This document shows, piece by piece, positions 52,160 through 64,000 of a DNA stretch of 64,000 nt (its first letter is position 1; each line of letters opens with the position of its first letter). The stretch is taken from the NCBI RefSeq assembly GCF_004379255.2, contig NC_056042.1:30545928-30609927 (forward strand), written 5' to 3'. Below the pieces are notes generated by a model. The model had not been told where the DNA came from, did no database searches, and saw only the letters and a list, made by a program, of their open reading frames with translations. The DNA comes from Salvia splendens. Lineage: Eukaryota; Streptophyta; Magnoliopsida; Lamiales; Lamiaceae. The position numbers were made by a program, and so were the translations under genes.

Positions 52160-55100
52160 CATAAAGTTACGTGTCCTAGTTACATTTGAATGATTGTGAC
52201 TTTGGAGTGTGAAAACTCGACAAAATGAGGGGAAGCCGACGTTTGAGCAGCTAGATACATTTGAATAGAAACAAAAGTCCATAATCGGTTGCACGGTCAT
52301 ATCAGTGCCCTAAAACTATATACATAATATTTTAGTGATCTTATTAATATTATATGTAATCTTATTAAGCATCATTAGAAATAGACATTCTCTATGTTCT
52401 CATTATGTGTGCATTTTTACCCTTTTGATTACTTTATAATTAAGAATCCACTTTTATTTTTACCCTTTTTTATATCCACAATTAACTGATATCTTTACTT
52501 TTTACTACTTTTAGTAATAGACCCAACATTCTACTCATTCATTATAAAATTGATATATAAAAGTAAGCCGTACATTCTACTAACTTTTTCACCCACTTTT
52601 CATTATATTTCTTAAAATATGTGTCAAGTCAACCGGTGTCAATTAATAGGGGACAGATGGAATATATTTTAACATAATCAAATAAAAGAGAATTTTATAA
52701 GGATTCAACAAAATTTTAATTGTATATGTTCAGATGAACGTTTTTTACATAAATATGAAAGAACGAAAATATGTAACTGTATAGAAATTATACAAAATTT
52801 GGTACGGAGTGTATAAATCAGCATGGATTAGTATATAAGTGCGCATGATATTGGTATATAGATTTAAATATGAATCATTATACATGTAAGCATGCATTAG
52901 TATACAAATCAACATTGATCTCTACACAAATCAACGCGAATTTTTACATGAATAAGCATGAATCAAGGTACACACAATGAGATTAGTACATATATTCAAC
53001 ACGAATCACTATATATATATATATATCAAAGTGAATCAATTTACAAATAAGTGTGGATAAGTACTCATATTCTTTAAAATTCAAAAGTTAATCTCAGCGC
53101 TCCATGCCCTAAGTCTAGCGATCCAGTTTTAGGCACCATTATTATATATGATACTGTTATATACTTAAATACATCCCTATAGCATCCCGGGATGCATTAG
53201 TGTGACATCACTTTTTAAATGACAACGTGATAACAAGTAACATACAATCTGCAATACATATGCAAGCAATATGTGATACATAGGCAAACAATTCGGCATA
53301 TTATTCCAAACAATATGAGATACGAAATCAGAGCATGGTGACACCATAGTTAAAATGACAATCTATGCAAGCAATATGCGAAACATAGGCAATCATTCGG
53401 CGATATATAAGCAAACAACTCAACATATGGTTTCAAACAATTTGTGATATGAAATCATAGATAATCAAGTAATCTACGATACATAGGCAAGCAAGTCTGC
53501 CACGTAGCAGGCTAAGGCTGAATCTGCTCCTAAATCTAAGGGTTATCCTTGGTGGTACAGTGTCATCTTAAATGGTGTTGTCATTTTAACACAAACCCAT
53601 CCCTTTATGTACATATGTACTCCATCTATCTCATTATGAAATGTTTTCTTTTTTAGGTTATCCCATAAAAAATGAAACGCTTTTTTCCTCTTTCTTGCTT
53701 ACTCTCTTCACTAATTCACAAAACAACACTACATAAAATCACGTGCAAAAAAAAAACCGTTTCATATTTATTGGGACGGAGAGAGTCTTAAATACTACTT
53801 TCATTCTTGAAAAGTAGAAACTTTTAAAACGACATATGTATTAATGCACAATTGGTAAAATAAATAAGATGAACTGATAAAGTAAGAGAGATGAAGAGAA
53901 AAAAGAATGAGAGTAGTGTCAGTGGATTGTGAGGTCTATTTCCTAAATTAGAAAATTTAAAAAGTTTCTATTTATAAGGGACGGACAAAAATGGAAATAA
54001 TTTCTACTTTTAAGGGATAGAGGTAATATTAATTTATTCATCAATTTTAAAACATTTTCCATTTTCTATATATTTGCTCTTTAATTCTAGACTAAATTCC
54101 TGACTTCGGGATATACAAAACTATATAGCTTCGATGTCACCAAGCCTATTAATATTTACAATTTTGACGTCATCAATTTTACTCTATTGACTTTTCATTT
54201 ATTTAATTATACTATCAAAATTAAAGTGCAGTTTGAAGAATGCATACAGGTCCATGAGCTCACATATTAGTACGTTGCATTTAATTTTGTACAACAATTA
54301 TTTAATGAGGCTAAGTACTACTAGTACTATTATGTAAGGCCACATGAAATATGAAATAATTTGCCATTTGCGCTTGACCTTGAAATTTGCGAAAATTGAA
54401 CAAGATACTACTAGTATTTAATTTCGTGTACGTAGTTTATTATAAGAGTGTTGGAATTTTTAATGAGAGTATTTGGAAATTTTAAACAGAGTACTATAGT
54501 TTTTTTTTTAATTGACTTAGGTAAACCTAATCGCCACACGTCTATTTTCGAATTTCGAAAATATAGTAGTATGACTCAATTTAAAATGCTATTTCTCTCT
54601 GTCTCTTAAATATAATTCTTTTTAGTCTATCTATTAAAATCATGAACTTTTCAATTTAGAAAACATTTTTCCTCTCTGATGAGGTACAACTCATTCTCCA
54701 TATAATATCATTCACTTTTTTTTCTTTTTGTATCTCTCTTATTTTAGTAATTGTACATTAAAATTCATGCCTAGTAAAAAGTTTATACTTTTAAAAGATG
54801 CAAAGAATACTATAGTTTCAAAACATGTCATCTGAACAACTAGTGAACAGAAGCATGTTCAGTGATAGTTTTCCCACATTATTCCTAAGTGTGTTTATAT
54901 TTCTTACTCCTCCGTCCATGATTTAAAATTCATTTTGCCAATCGGGAATGTTCACAATTTAAAATTTTATTTATTTTTTTCACTTTTGGTCCTCATATTC
55001 CATTAACTTTTTTCATTCACAATCTATTAAAACTAATGCTCCGAAACAAAAATGAGATCTACATCCACCAACTCTTTTATTCCACTTTTCTTCGCAATGT

Positions 55101-55669
55101 CTAACGATTTTTAAACAATAAGTCTCAAGTTAAATTAATTTTTTAAATAGTGTACATATAGAGTATTTAATTTCCTCACCCCTAATTAAAAGTAAAGGTA
55201 TCATCACTAAACGTTTTAAGTGTAGCAATATGTATAACGGATGCTATCATTTCTCACTGATTCTTGCTACATAGTTGAAAAGTAAAAACGTATAAATCTT
55301 GTCACGTCTTATTTCTATGTACTAATCAATCATGCAAGTGAATATCTCTATCAGGTATTTTTGAACTATTTATGAGGAGTAGGAATTCAAAATTAAATAC
55401 GTACAATTAAAATTAAAAATTAAAGGACCACACTGGACTCGGGCCAAGTGGCTCTCCATTTGGATTCCAAGTTTACTAGTTTCACTAAATCAACCAAAAC
55501 TAACGCTTTTGATATTCAATATTTAATGAATATTATTAAATTAAAATGGTTAATAGTATGACTTGTTAAGAAACTTGTAAATAGTTTGATCTGTCTTAAG
55601 GTATATAATATTCTCATTATGTGTGTGTGGTCATGGACGGATCTATCGGTGCATACCCAAAGTGGTCGA
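52160..55669. other. AT-rich DNA with several MITE remnants, no gene
   Basis: No gene. A Stowaway-like MITE is visible at 53618-53790 (TACTCCATCTATCTC / GGACGGAGAGAG). More degenerate inverted-repeat stretches lie near 53795-54030 and 54600-54815 and from 54905. (TA)n runs occur near 53012. All are repeated in unit 2 at +8.29 kb. Confidence 0.55.
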
Positions 55670-55862
55670 TGTTAGAATAATATTCCCTAAAATCAGGAAT
55701 TGATATGTAATTGATTTAGAGTATATCTTGCCAAGAATAGAAGTGCCTTAATTGTAAATTAGGTTTACCTTGTATAGGATGGAATTAGCCTATAAAGGTG
55801 TAACTATGTAATACAATTTAGTGAATACAATAGAATGAAATTACCCTATACCGATTTCTACA
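55670..55862 (+). repeat. 5' LTR of the 56 kb copia element
   Basis: TG...CA ends, then a PBS-like TGGCCTCAGAGC at 55863 (two changes from the initiator-Met PBS). The first 42 bp recur identically at 63959-64000. Confidence 0.8.
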
Positions 55863-58800
55863 TGGCCTCAGAGCAGGAATAACGATCCTAGGCTCAGAAA
55901 ATTTTCATCATTGCCAATACCAATTCTCGACTTTCCGACCAGAATCAAGCCCAGAAACCTACCAATACCAATTCCCGACTTTCCGACCAAAAACCAAATC
56001 CAGAAACCTGCATCAAAACATGTCAGACATGGAGGAGGAGAAACCCAATCCAGATCAGACAAAGAGTCTACGAAACTGCAAGAGCATCACCGTAGCATTC
56101 AAATTGAATGGCAAGAATTACCCCCTATGGTCTCGACTAATGAAAGTCAAGATTGGGGGAAGAGGAGCTTACTCCTACATCAGGAACGAACCACCAGAAT
56201 CGGGCAGCAAGGGGTTCGACGAGTGGGAGGAGAACGACCTTGTGGTGTTCTCGTGGATCGTCGACAACATCGAGAATGAAATTGTCGCCGATTTCGCACA
56301 CCACCTCACGTCGAAGGCTTTGTGGGACATCCTCGCGGTCACGTTCGAAAACAAGGCAGACCGCTACCTCATCTACGACCTAGAAGAAAAGGCAATCAAC
56401 ATCAAACAAGGCAACCTCGACCTAGAAACATACTATCGAAGGATTCATGGGCTATGGATCAATATAGATCGCTGTCAGAAACAACCTATCGACTGCTGTG
56501 ACAAGGAGATCGATCAATTTCGAACCCATTCGAACTCGAAATGACTAATCAAGTTCTTGACCGGATTGAATCAAGAGTATGACTCGATCCGGCGTGATAT
56601 CCTCAAGGAAGACCCAGCCCCATCAGTAGAAGCGGCATATGGGTGGGTGAAAACGGAGGCGGCTCGACGTCGCATCATGCCACCGACGTCGCCCTCACCC
56701 ACCGGAGAAGCCAACGGTGGAAACACCGATTCATCATTTGGGAGCGAAATTGGCCACGGTCTCGCCGCACAGAGCAACCGCCCGACACACCGCAACAGCC
56801 AGCCACCACCGCGCTCCGCAGCCACTAGCCGACCGACGGGAAATCACCCAGATACTTCGAAATTGTGGTGCTCCCACTGTGGGAAGCAAAAACACACATG
56901 GGAGACCTGCTTTAAGCGATTAGGTTACCGGAATGGTGGGAGGACAGACAGAAGGCTAGGGCTGCCCAAGCTCAGGCGAAAATGGCTGTCGGGGTGAACA
57001 GTGACGGAGCACTGCGACGAATCGAGACCGACAACCATGGGGAAACGACGGGACAAGATCTGGGAAGCATCAGGCGAGTCCGCCGGCCGGCAACAACATA
57101 CGGGGCGCCGGGAATTTCGCAGAGTGGACGGAACCGATTGGCGGCGGGAGAGGTAACGGGTTTGGCTCTGAGCCAAACCCTAGAATCAATTTCATATATG
57201 ATTTTGGTCCCCCAGCCCTCAAGTTTTCGAAATTTAAAAATAAACCCCACTCTATTCAAATCAGGCCCCCCAATTTTATGGAATTTGAAAACACCAGATA
57301 CCCAGAATTTATATAACTGCCCCAATTTTGTGCATGTTAATCAATTTGCACCCCTACGAGATATTTCCGCTGCGTTTCATGTTTCTAGTAATACAAGTAC
57401 AACTGGTTGGATATTTGATTGCGGGGCAACTGACACTATGACACCTTATCAGAGTGATTTTGTTGACTTGCATGATGTTACTAAATCCTATATTAAGACT
57501 GCGAGTGGGGAATTTATCACCATTATGGGGGCAGGCACTATTGAAATATCACCTACTCTCCGGCTCACAAATTGTTTATATGTTCCCACGTTATCCCAGA
57601 GATTGATGTCTATTAGTCACGTGACTAAAGAACTAAATTGCACACTTCTAATGCAACCCGACTTTTGCATTTTGCAGGATATTCTGACGAGGAGGATTCT
57701 TGGGCGTGGCACTGAGAAGCATGGACTCTACTACTTGGAGGAGATAGCTCAAACCGGCAGTGCAATGTTGGCTCACGGATCCACGAAACAGGAAACTTGG
57801 CTCTGGCACCGAAGACTAGGACACCCTTCTCCTGGTTACTTTAAATTACTTTATCCGAACCTTTCAATTCCTTCTGATTTTTCTTGTGAAACTTGTGTTT
57901 TGGCCAAGAGCCACAGACAGTCATTTAAACCTACAAACTGCACCAATTGTTGGTGGGAATGGTTTTCGATACTTTGTGATTTTTATTGATGACTGCACTA
58001 GAATGACGTGGATATATTTCTTGAAAAACAAATCTGATGTGTTTGATAGATTTAGTTCTTTCTTCAAATTGGTCCAAACACAATTCCAAACCACTATTAA
58101 AACCCTTAGGTCAGATAATGGGCGGGAATTTGTTAACAGTGATATGACCCAGTTTTGCAAGGAAAAAGGTATAATTCACCAAACCTCTTGTGCTTATACA
58201 CCTGAACAAAATGGGGTAGCAAAACGGAAAAATAGGACAATCCTAGAAATGACTCGAGCTATGATGATTGACTCTAAAGTTCCCAAATCCTTTTGGCCAG
58301 AAGCAATTGCTACATCTGTCTACCTCATGAACCGTCTTCCTACCAAGATTTGAACATGAAAACCCCTCTTGATGCACTCTCCAAACAGGCCAAGATACCC
58401 GAACACTTGAACCTCCAGCCCAAAGTTTTTGGCTGTTCCGTCTACACCCATATCCCTAAACACGAGAGAACCAAATTGTCCCCCTGTGCAACCAAATGTG
58501 TCTTTGTAGGGTATGGGGTAAACCAAAAAGGATACAGATGTTTCGATCCCCACACTCGTAAAATTATCACCACTATGAATTGTAACTTCCTTGAAACCGA
58601 ATTCTTCTATGATACCCACCTTAGTAGTCAGGGGGAGAAGGACCTAGATAATTCCAATACCGAGGACTATCTAAGTTGGGTTGTGTCGTTGCCAAGCTCC
58701 TCGATTGGGGGTCCAACAGATCCAGTGACAGTCACTGCCACCGAGCCAGCCTCACCACAAGAGTCATCTCATCCGCCCCCAAGCAATCCCTCTATGATGG

Positions 58801-60454
58801 TATCCGAGGTAGTTCCTGAACCTTGTGCTATTGAAAGTCCGGTTATTACTAATCTAGTAGATACAGATCTCCAAGAAGAAGATAACACTGTGGATGGAGA
58901 CACGGGGAGATATGTACTCCCTCACAGAAGTACAAGGGGAATTCCACCAAAGAGATACTCCCCTGAGAAGATAGGGAAGAAGAGTCGGTAAGGAGGTGCA
59001 AACTTTGTTCAGGGCAACCTGACTAAAATGGCTCGAGCTTTTGAAGCTGCACTGTACGAAGAAGAGGAAATACCACAGTCAGTAGAAGAAGCAATGAAGC
59101 ATAAAAAATGGAGGGAAGCAATGCTTGTTGAAATGAAGGCATTGATGAAAAACAGTACGTGGGTTAAGGAGAAACTTCCCGAGGGAGCTAGAACCGTCGG
59201 ATGCAGATGGGTGTTCACAATTAAGCGAAAGCCAGATGGAACTGTCGAGAGATATAAGGCACGACTTGTAGCGAAGGGATACACCCAGACCTATGGTGTG
59301 GATTATGCTGAAACATTCTCACCAGTCGCCAAAATTAATAACGTGAGAGTACTATTCTCCATCGCAGCCAACAAGGACTGGCCTCTTCACCAGTTCGATG
59401 TGACAAATGCTTTTCTACACGGGGAGTTGTCAAAACCGGTATACATGGAGCCACCGCCAGGGTTCACAGAAGAGTTTTCTGATGGGGAAGTCTGTCAGCT
59501 CAAGAAGACATTATATGGACTGAAACAGTCACCACGAGCTTGGTTTGGGAGATTCACAGAAGTAATGAAGAAGTATGAGTACAGACAGAGTAACTCAGAT
59601 CATACTCTGTTTCTCAAGAAAAGGAATGGAAAGATCACGTGCTTAATCATATATGTAGACGACATGATCATTACTGGAGATGACGAGGAGGAAATAGCCG
59701 AACTAAGGAAGAATTTGTTTCATGAGTTTGAGATGAAAGACCTTGGTCTTCTTAAATACTTCTTAGGAATAGAGGTACTAAGGTCGAAAAAGGGAATCTT
59801 TATAAGTTAGAGAAAGTATATACTAGATTTGCTCGCAGAAATAGGAATGATCGACTGCAAGCCAGCAGATACTCCAATGGTGCAGAATCACGGATTACAG
59901 ATAAGGGAGGGAGCTAACTTGGCCGACAGGGGGAGATATCAGAGGTTAGTTGGGAAGCTCATTTATTTATCTCATACTCGACCAGATATTGCGTATGCAG
60001 TTGGAGTAATAAGCCAGTTTATGCACGCACCACAGGAGAAACATTGGGAAGCAGTTTTGAGAATTGTTCGGTATCTGAAGGGAACAACGGAGCATGGACT
60101 TGTGTTCGGAAAACACGGACATCGGGAGATACATGGTTTCACTGATGCAGATTGGGCAGGAAACCCGAATGATCGGAAGCCAACTGCAGGATATTTTACC
60201 TTTGTAGGAGGTAACCTTGTTACATGGAGAAGCAAGAAACAGAAGGTGGTAGCGCTCTCAAGTGCAGAGGCTGAATTCAGAGGAATCAAGAGTGGATTAA
60301 CTGAGATTCTATGGTTGCGGAGACTCATGACAGAATTGGATCTTCGCTCGGTCCACCCTTGCAAATTGTTCTGTGATAATAAGGCAGCTATAAGTATCTC
60401 CGAGAACCCGGTTCAACACGATAGGACGAAACATGTGGAGGTAGATCGGCACTT
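55670..60454 (+). mobile_element. Decayed Ty1/copia retrotransposon (Ale/Retrofit-like), 3' end lost
   Basis: The 5' LTR is 55670-55862, only 193 bp (TGTTAGAATAATATTCCC...GATTTCTACA). A PBS-like TGGCCTCAGAGCAGG adjoins it. The polyprotein follows in pieces. The 3' LTR is missing: the element ends inside RNase H at the duplication junction. Short LTRs and the gag type fit the Ale group (inference). Confidence 0.85.
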
Positions 60455-60488
60455 CATAAAGTTACGTGTCCTAGTTACATTTGAATGA
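56020..60488 (+). pseudogene. Copia Gag-Pol polyprotein, many frame breaks
   Basis: Pieces in order: gag (56020-56544, FKLNGKNYPLWSRLMKVKI); gag end with zinc knuckle (56557-56997, CSHCGKQKHTWETC); protease and pre-integrase (about 57160-57960, FDCGATDTMT, WLWHRRLGHPS); integrase (57886-58353, FIDDCTRMTWIYF, RSDNGREFVN, TPEQNGVAKRKNRTI); its C-terminal part (58360-58991); RT (59028-59807, FDVTNAFLHGEL, IIYVDDMIITGDD); then TAG where Gln is expected, and RNase H (59829-60454, HGFTDADWAGNPNDR, VVALSSAEAEF). At least four frame changes and two stops. The protease reads DCG where D-S/T-G is usual. After DRHFIK the sequence is foreign (duplication junction). Confidence 0.88.
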
Positions 60489-63400
60489 TTGTGACTTTGG
60501 AGTGTGAAAACTCGACAAAATGAGGGGAAGCCGACGTTTGAGCAGCTAGATACATTTGAATAGAAACAAAAGTCCATAATCGGTTGCACGGTCATATCAG
60601 TGCCCTAAAACTATATACATAATATTTTAGTGATCTTATTAATATTATATGTAATCTTATTAAGCATCATTAGAAATAGACACTCTCTATGTTCTCATTA
60701 TGTGTGCATTTTTACCCTTTTGATTACTTTATAATTAAGAATCCACTTTTATTTTTACCCTTTTTTATATCCACAATTAACTGATATGTTTACTTTTTAC
60801 TACTTTTAGTAATAGACCCAACGTTCTACTCATTCATTATAAAATTGATATATAAAAGTAAGCCGTACATTCTACTAACTTTTTCACCCACTTTTCATTA
60901 TATTTCTTCAAATTTGTGTCAAGTCAACCGGTGTCAATTAATAGGGGACAGATGGAATATATTTTAACATAATCAAATAAAAGAGAATTTTATAAGGATT
61001 CAACAAAATTTTAATTGTATATGTTCAGATGAACGTTTTATACATAAATATGAAAGAACGAAAATATGTAACTGTATAGAAATTATACAAAATTTGGTAC
61101 GGAGTGTATAAATCAGCATGGATTAGTATATAAGTGCGCATGATATTGGTATATAGATTTAAATATGAATCATTATACATGTAAGCATGCATTAGTATAC
61201 AAATCAACATTGATCTCTACACAAATCAACGCGAATTTTTACATGAATAAGCATGAATCAAGGTACACACAATGAGATTAGTACATATATTCAACACGAA
61301 TCACTATATATATATATATATCAAAGTGAATCAATTTACAAATAAGTGTGGATAAGTACTCATATTCTTTAAAATTCAAAAGTTAATCTCAGCGCTCCAT
61401 GCCCTAAGTCTAGCGATCCAGTTTTAGGCACCATTATTATATATGATACTGTTATATACTTAAATACATCCCTATAGCATCCCGGGATGCATTAGTGTGA
61501 CATCACTTTTTAAATGACAACGTGATAACAAGTAACATACAATCTGCAATACATATGCAAGCAATATGTGATACATAGGCAAACAATTCGGCATATTATT
61601 CCAAACAATATGAGATACGAAATCAGAGCATGGTCACACCATAGTTAAAATGACAATCTATGCAAGCAATATGCGAAACATAGGCAATCATTCGGCGATA
61701 TATAAGCAAACAACTCAACATATGGTTTCAAACAATTTGTGATATGAAATCATAGATAATCAAGTAATCTACGATACATAGGCAAGCAAGTCTGCCACGT
61801 AGCAGGCTAAGGCTGAATCTGCTCCTAAATCTAAGGGTTATCCTTGGTGGTACAGTGTCATCTTAAATGGTGTTGTCATTTTAACACAAACCCATCCCTT
61901 TATGTACATATGTACTCCATCTATCTCATTATGAAATGTTTTCTTTTTTAGGTTATCCCATAAAAAATGAAACGCTTTTTTCCTCTTTCTTGCTTACTCT
62001 CTTCACTAATTCACAAAACAACACTACATAAAATCACGTGCCAAAAAAAAACCGTTTCATATTTATTGGGACGGAGAGAGTCTTAAATACTACTTTCATT
62101 CTTGAAAAGTAGAAACTTTTAAAACGACATATGTATTAATGCACAATTGGTAAAATAAATAAGATGAACTGATAAAGTAAGAGAGATGAAGAGAAAAAAG
62201 AATGAGAGTAGTGTCAGTGGATTGTGAGGTCTATTTCCTAAATTAGAAAATTTAAAAAGTTTCTATTTATAAGGGACGGACAAAAATGGAAATAATTTCT
62301 ACTTTTAAGGGATAGAGGTAATATTAATTTATTCATCAATTTTAAAACATTTTCCATTTTCTATATATTTGCTCTTTAATTCTAGACTAAATTCCTGACT
62401 TCGGGATATACAAAACTATATAGCTTCGATGTCACCAAGCCTATTAATATTTACAATTTTGACGTCATCAATTTTACTCTATTGACTTTTCATTTATTTA
62501 ATTATACTATCAAAATTAAAGTGCAGTTTGAAGAATGCATACAGGTCCATGAGCTCACATATTAGTACGTTGCATTTAATTTTGTACAACAATTATTTAA
62601 TGAGGCTAAGTACTACTAGTACTATTATGTAAGGCCACATGAAATATGAAATAATTTGCCATTTGCGCTTGACCTTGAAATTTGCGAAAATTGAACAAGA
62701 TACTACTAGTATTTAATTTCGTGTACGTAGTTTATTATAAGAGTGTTGGAATTTTTAATGAGAGTATTTGGAAATTTTAAACAGAGTACTATAGTTTTTT
62801 TTTTAATTGACTTAGGTAAACCTAATCGCCACACGTCTATTTTCGAATTTCGAAAATATAGTAGTATGACTCAATTTAAAATGCTATTTCTCTCTGTCTC
62901 TTAAATATAATTCTTTTTAGTCTATCTATTAAAATCATGAACTTTTCAATTTAGAAAACATTTTTCCTCTCTGATGAGGTACAACTCATTCTCCATATAA
63001 TATCATTCACTTTTTTTTCTTTTTGTATCTCTCTTATTTTAGTAATTGTACATTAAAATTCATGCCTAGTAAAAAGTTTATACTTTTAAAAGATGCAAAG
63101 AATACTATAGTTTCAAAACATGTCATCTGAACAACTAGTGAACAGAAGCATGTTCAGTGATAGTTTTCCCACATTATTCCTAAGTGTGTTTATATTTCTT
63201 ACTCCTCCGTCCATGATTTAAAATTCATTTTGCCAATCGGGAATGTTCACAATTTAAAATTTTATTTAATTTTTTCACTTTTGGTCCTCATATTCCATTA
63301 ACTTTTTTCATTCACAATCTATTAAAACTAATGCTCCGAAACAAAAATGAGATCTACATCCACCAACTCTTTTATTCCACTTTTCTTCGCAATGTCTAAC

Positions 63401-64000
63401 GACAATAAGTCTCAAGTTAAATTAATTTTTTAAATAGTGTACATATAGATTATTAATTTCCTCACCCCTAATTAAAAGTAAAGGTATCATCACTAAACGT
63501 TTTAAGTGTAGCAATATGTATAACGGATGCTATCATTTCTCACTGATTCTTGCTACATAGTTGAAAAGTAAAAACGTATAAATCTTGTCACGTCTTATTT
63601 CTATGTACTAATCATCAATCATGCAAGTGAATATCTCTATCAGGTATTTTTGAACTATTTATGAGGAGTAGGAATTCAAAATTAAATACGTACAATTAAA
63701 ATTAAAAATTAAAGGACCACACTGGACTCGGGCCAAGTGGCTCTCCATTTGGATTCCAAGTTTACTAGTTTCACTAAATCAACCAAAACTAACGCTTTTG
63801 ATATTCAATATTTAATGAATATTATTAAATTAAAATGGTTAATAGTATGACTTGTTAAGAAACTTGTAAATAGTTTGATCTGTCTTAAGGTATATAATAT
63901 TCTCATTATGTGTGTGTGGTCATGGACGGATCTATCGGTGCATACCCAAAGTGGTCGATGTTAGAATAATATTCCCTAAAATCAGGAATTGATATGTAAT
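60455..64000. repeat. Unit 2 of the ~8.3 kb tandem duplication (partial)
   Basis: It copies 52160-55710 including the first 42 bp of the copia LTR (63959-64000). No gene is present. Matching MITE remnants are at about 61912-62084. The offset is 8295 bp at the start and 8289 bp at the LTR, because of indels between the copies. Confidence 0.88.

Larger units (their letters stand above)
52160..60454. repeat. Unit 1 of an ~8.3 kb tandem duplication
   Basis: Sequence from CATAAAGTTACGTGTCC at 52160 to 55710 reappears from 60455 to the window end with roughly 99.5% identity; small differences include an 8-bp and a 3-bp indel. Unit 1 contains about 3.5 kb of AT-rich DNA and a decayed copia element up to its RNase H. 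The join at 60455 is in the middle of RNase H coding sequence, with CATAAAG shared by both parents. Unit 2 runs off the window, so its copia part is not seen. Confidence 0.85.

Noticed and set aside
52160..55669. The 3.5 kb direct repeats at 52 and 60 kb as long LTRs of one element
   Set aside because: They lack TG..CA ends and a TSD, the true copia LTR (193 bp) lies at their end, and the second copy begins inside RNase H codons. A tandem duplication explains all of this.
1..64000. tRNA, rRNA or other structured RNA genes
   Set aside because: I found no convincing tRNA A/B box pair, rRNA or snRNA sequence by reading both strands; a covariance-model scan could still reveal one.

Overview
The window reads as nuclear DNA from a flowering plant, most likely an asterid eudicot and plausibly a mint-family (Lamiaceae) species. 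It is AT-rich, has GC-rich intronless genes, and is dense with plant transposable elements: Ty3/gypsy and Ty1/copia LTR elements, MULE, hAT, PIF/Harbinger, CACTA and Stowaway types. The only intact host genes are three legume-type (L-type) lectins. All have signal peptides and a complete metal-binding motif, the kind of secreted lectin known from legumes and Lamiaceae. The family placement is inference; the lectin identity is read from the protein motifs.

Layout. 0-4 kb: a 3.7 kb gypsy solo LTR (TSD AACCT) with a MULE-type MITE nested in it. 4-8 kb: duplicated sequence and nested TIR elements. 8.5-9.3 kb: lectin 1 on the minus strand. 9.6-13.8 kb: non-coding sequence with MITEs. 14.06-14.88 kb: the broken 5' end of a galactinol-sucrose galactosyltransferase gene, followed by a foldback element. 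17.8-19.2 kb: a PIF/Harbinger derivative. 20.2-21.0 kb: lectin 2. 21.37-29.32 kb: a complete but non-autonomous Tat-like gypsy element with gag, almost no pol, two minisatellites and antisense genes, one of them with two clear introns. 32.1-36.7 kb: a defective copia element. 37.4-39.1 kb: lectin relics, including a pseudogene split by a solo LTR. 39.09-45.37 kb: a very young chromodomain-bearing gypsy element inserted 14 bp past that pseudogene's stop. 46.0-46.4 kb: a TRIM-like element. 48.7-49.5 kb: lectin 3, whose 3' half is tandemly duplicated as a pseudogene. 51.4-52.1 kb: a CACTA end and a Stowaway element. 52.16-64 kb: the first copy and the start of the second copy of an 8.3 kb tandem duplication that carries a decayed copia element.

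The picture is a lectin cluster growing by tandem duplication: promoters, 3' flanks and distal upstream blocks are shared between copies. At the same time it is being broken up by retrotransposon insertion. Lectins 2 and 3 and the 38 kb pseudogene share a TATA box, a telo-box-like leader just before the ATG, and the same signal-peptide start. Lectin 1 is more divergent and lies in the opposite orientation. The most unusual content is the antisense gene set in the Tat-like element and the 39-bp repeat array that is open in both directions.
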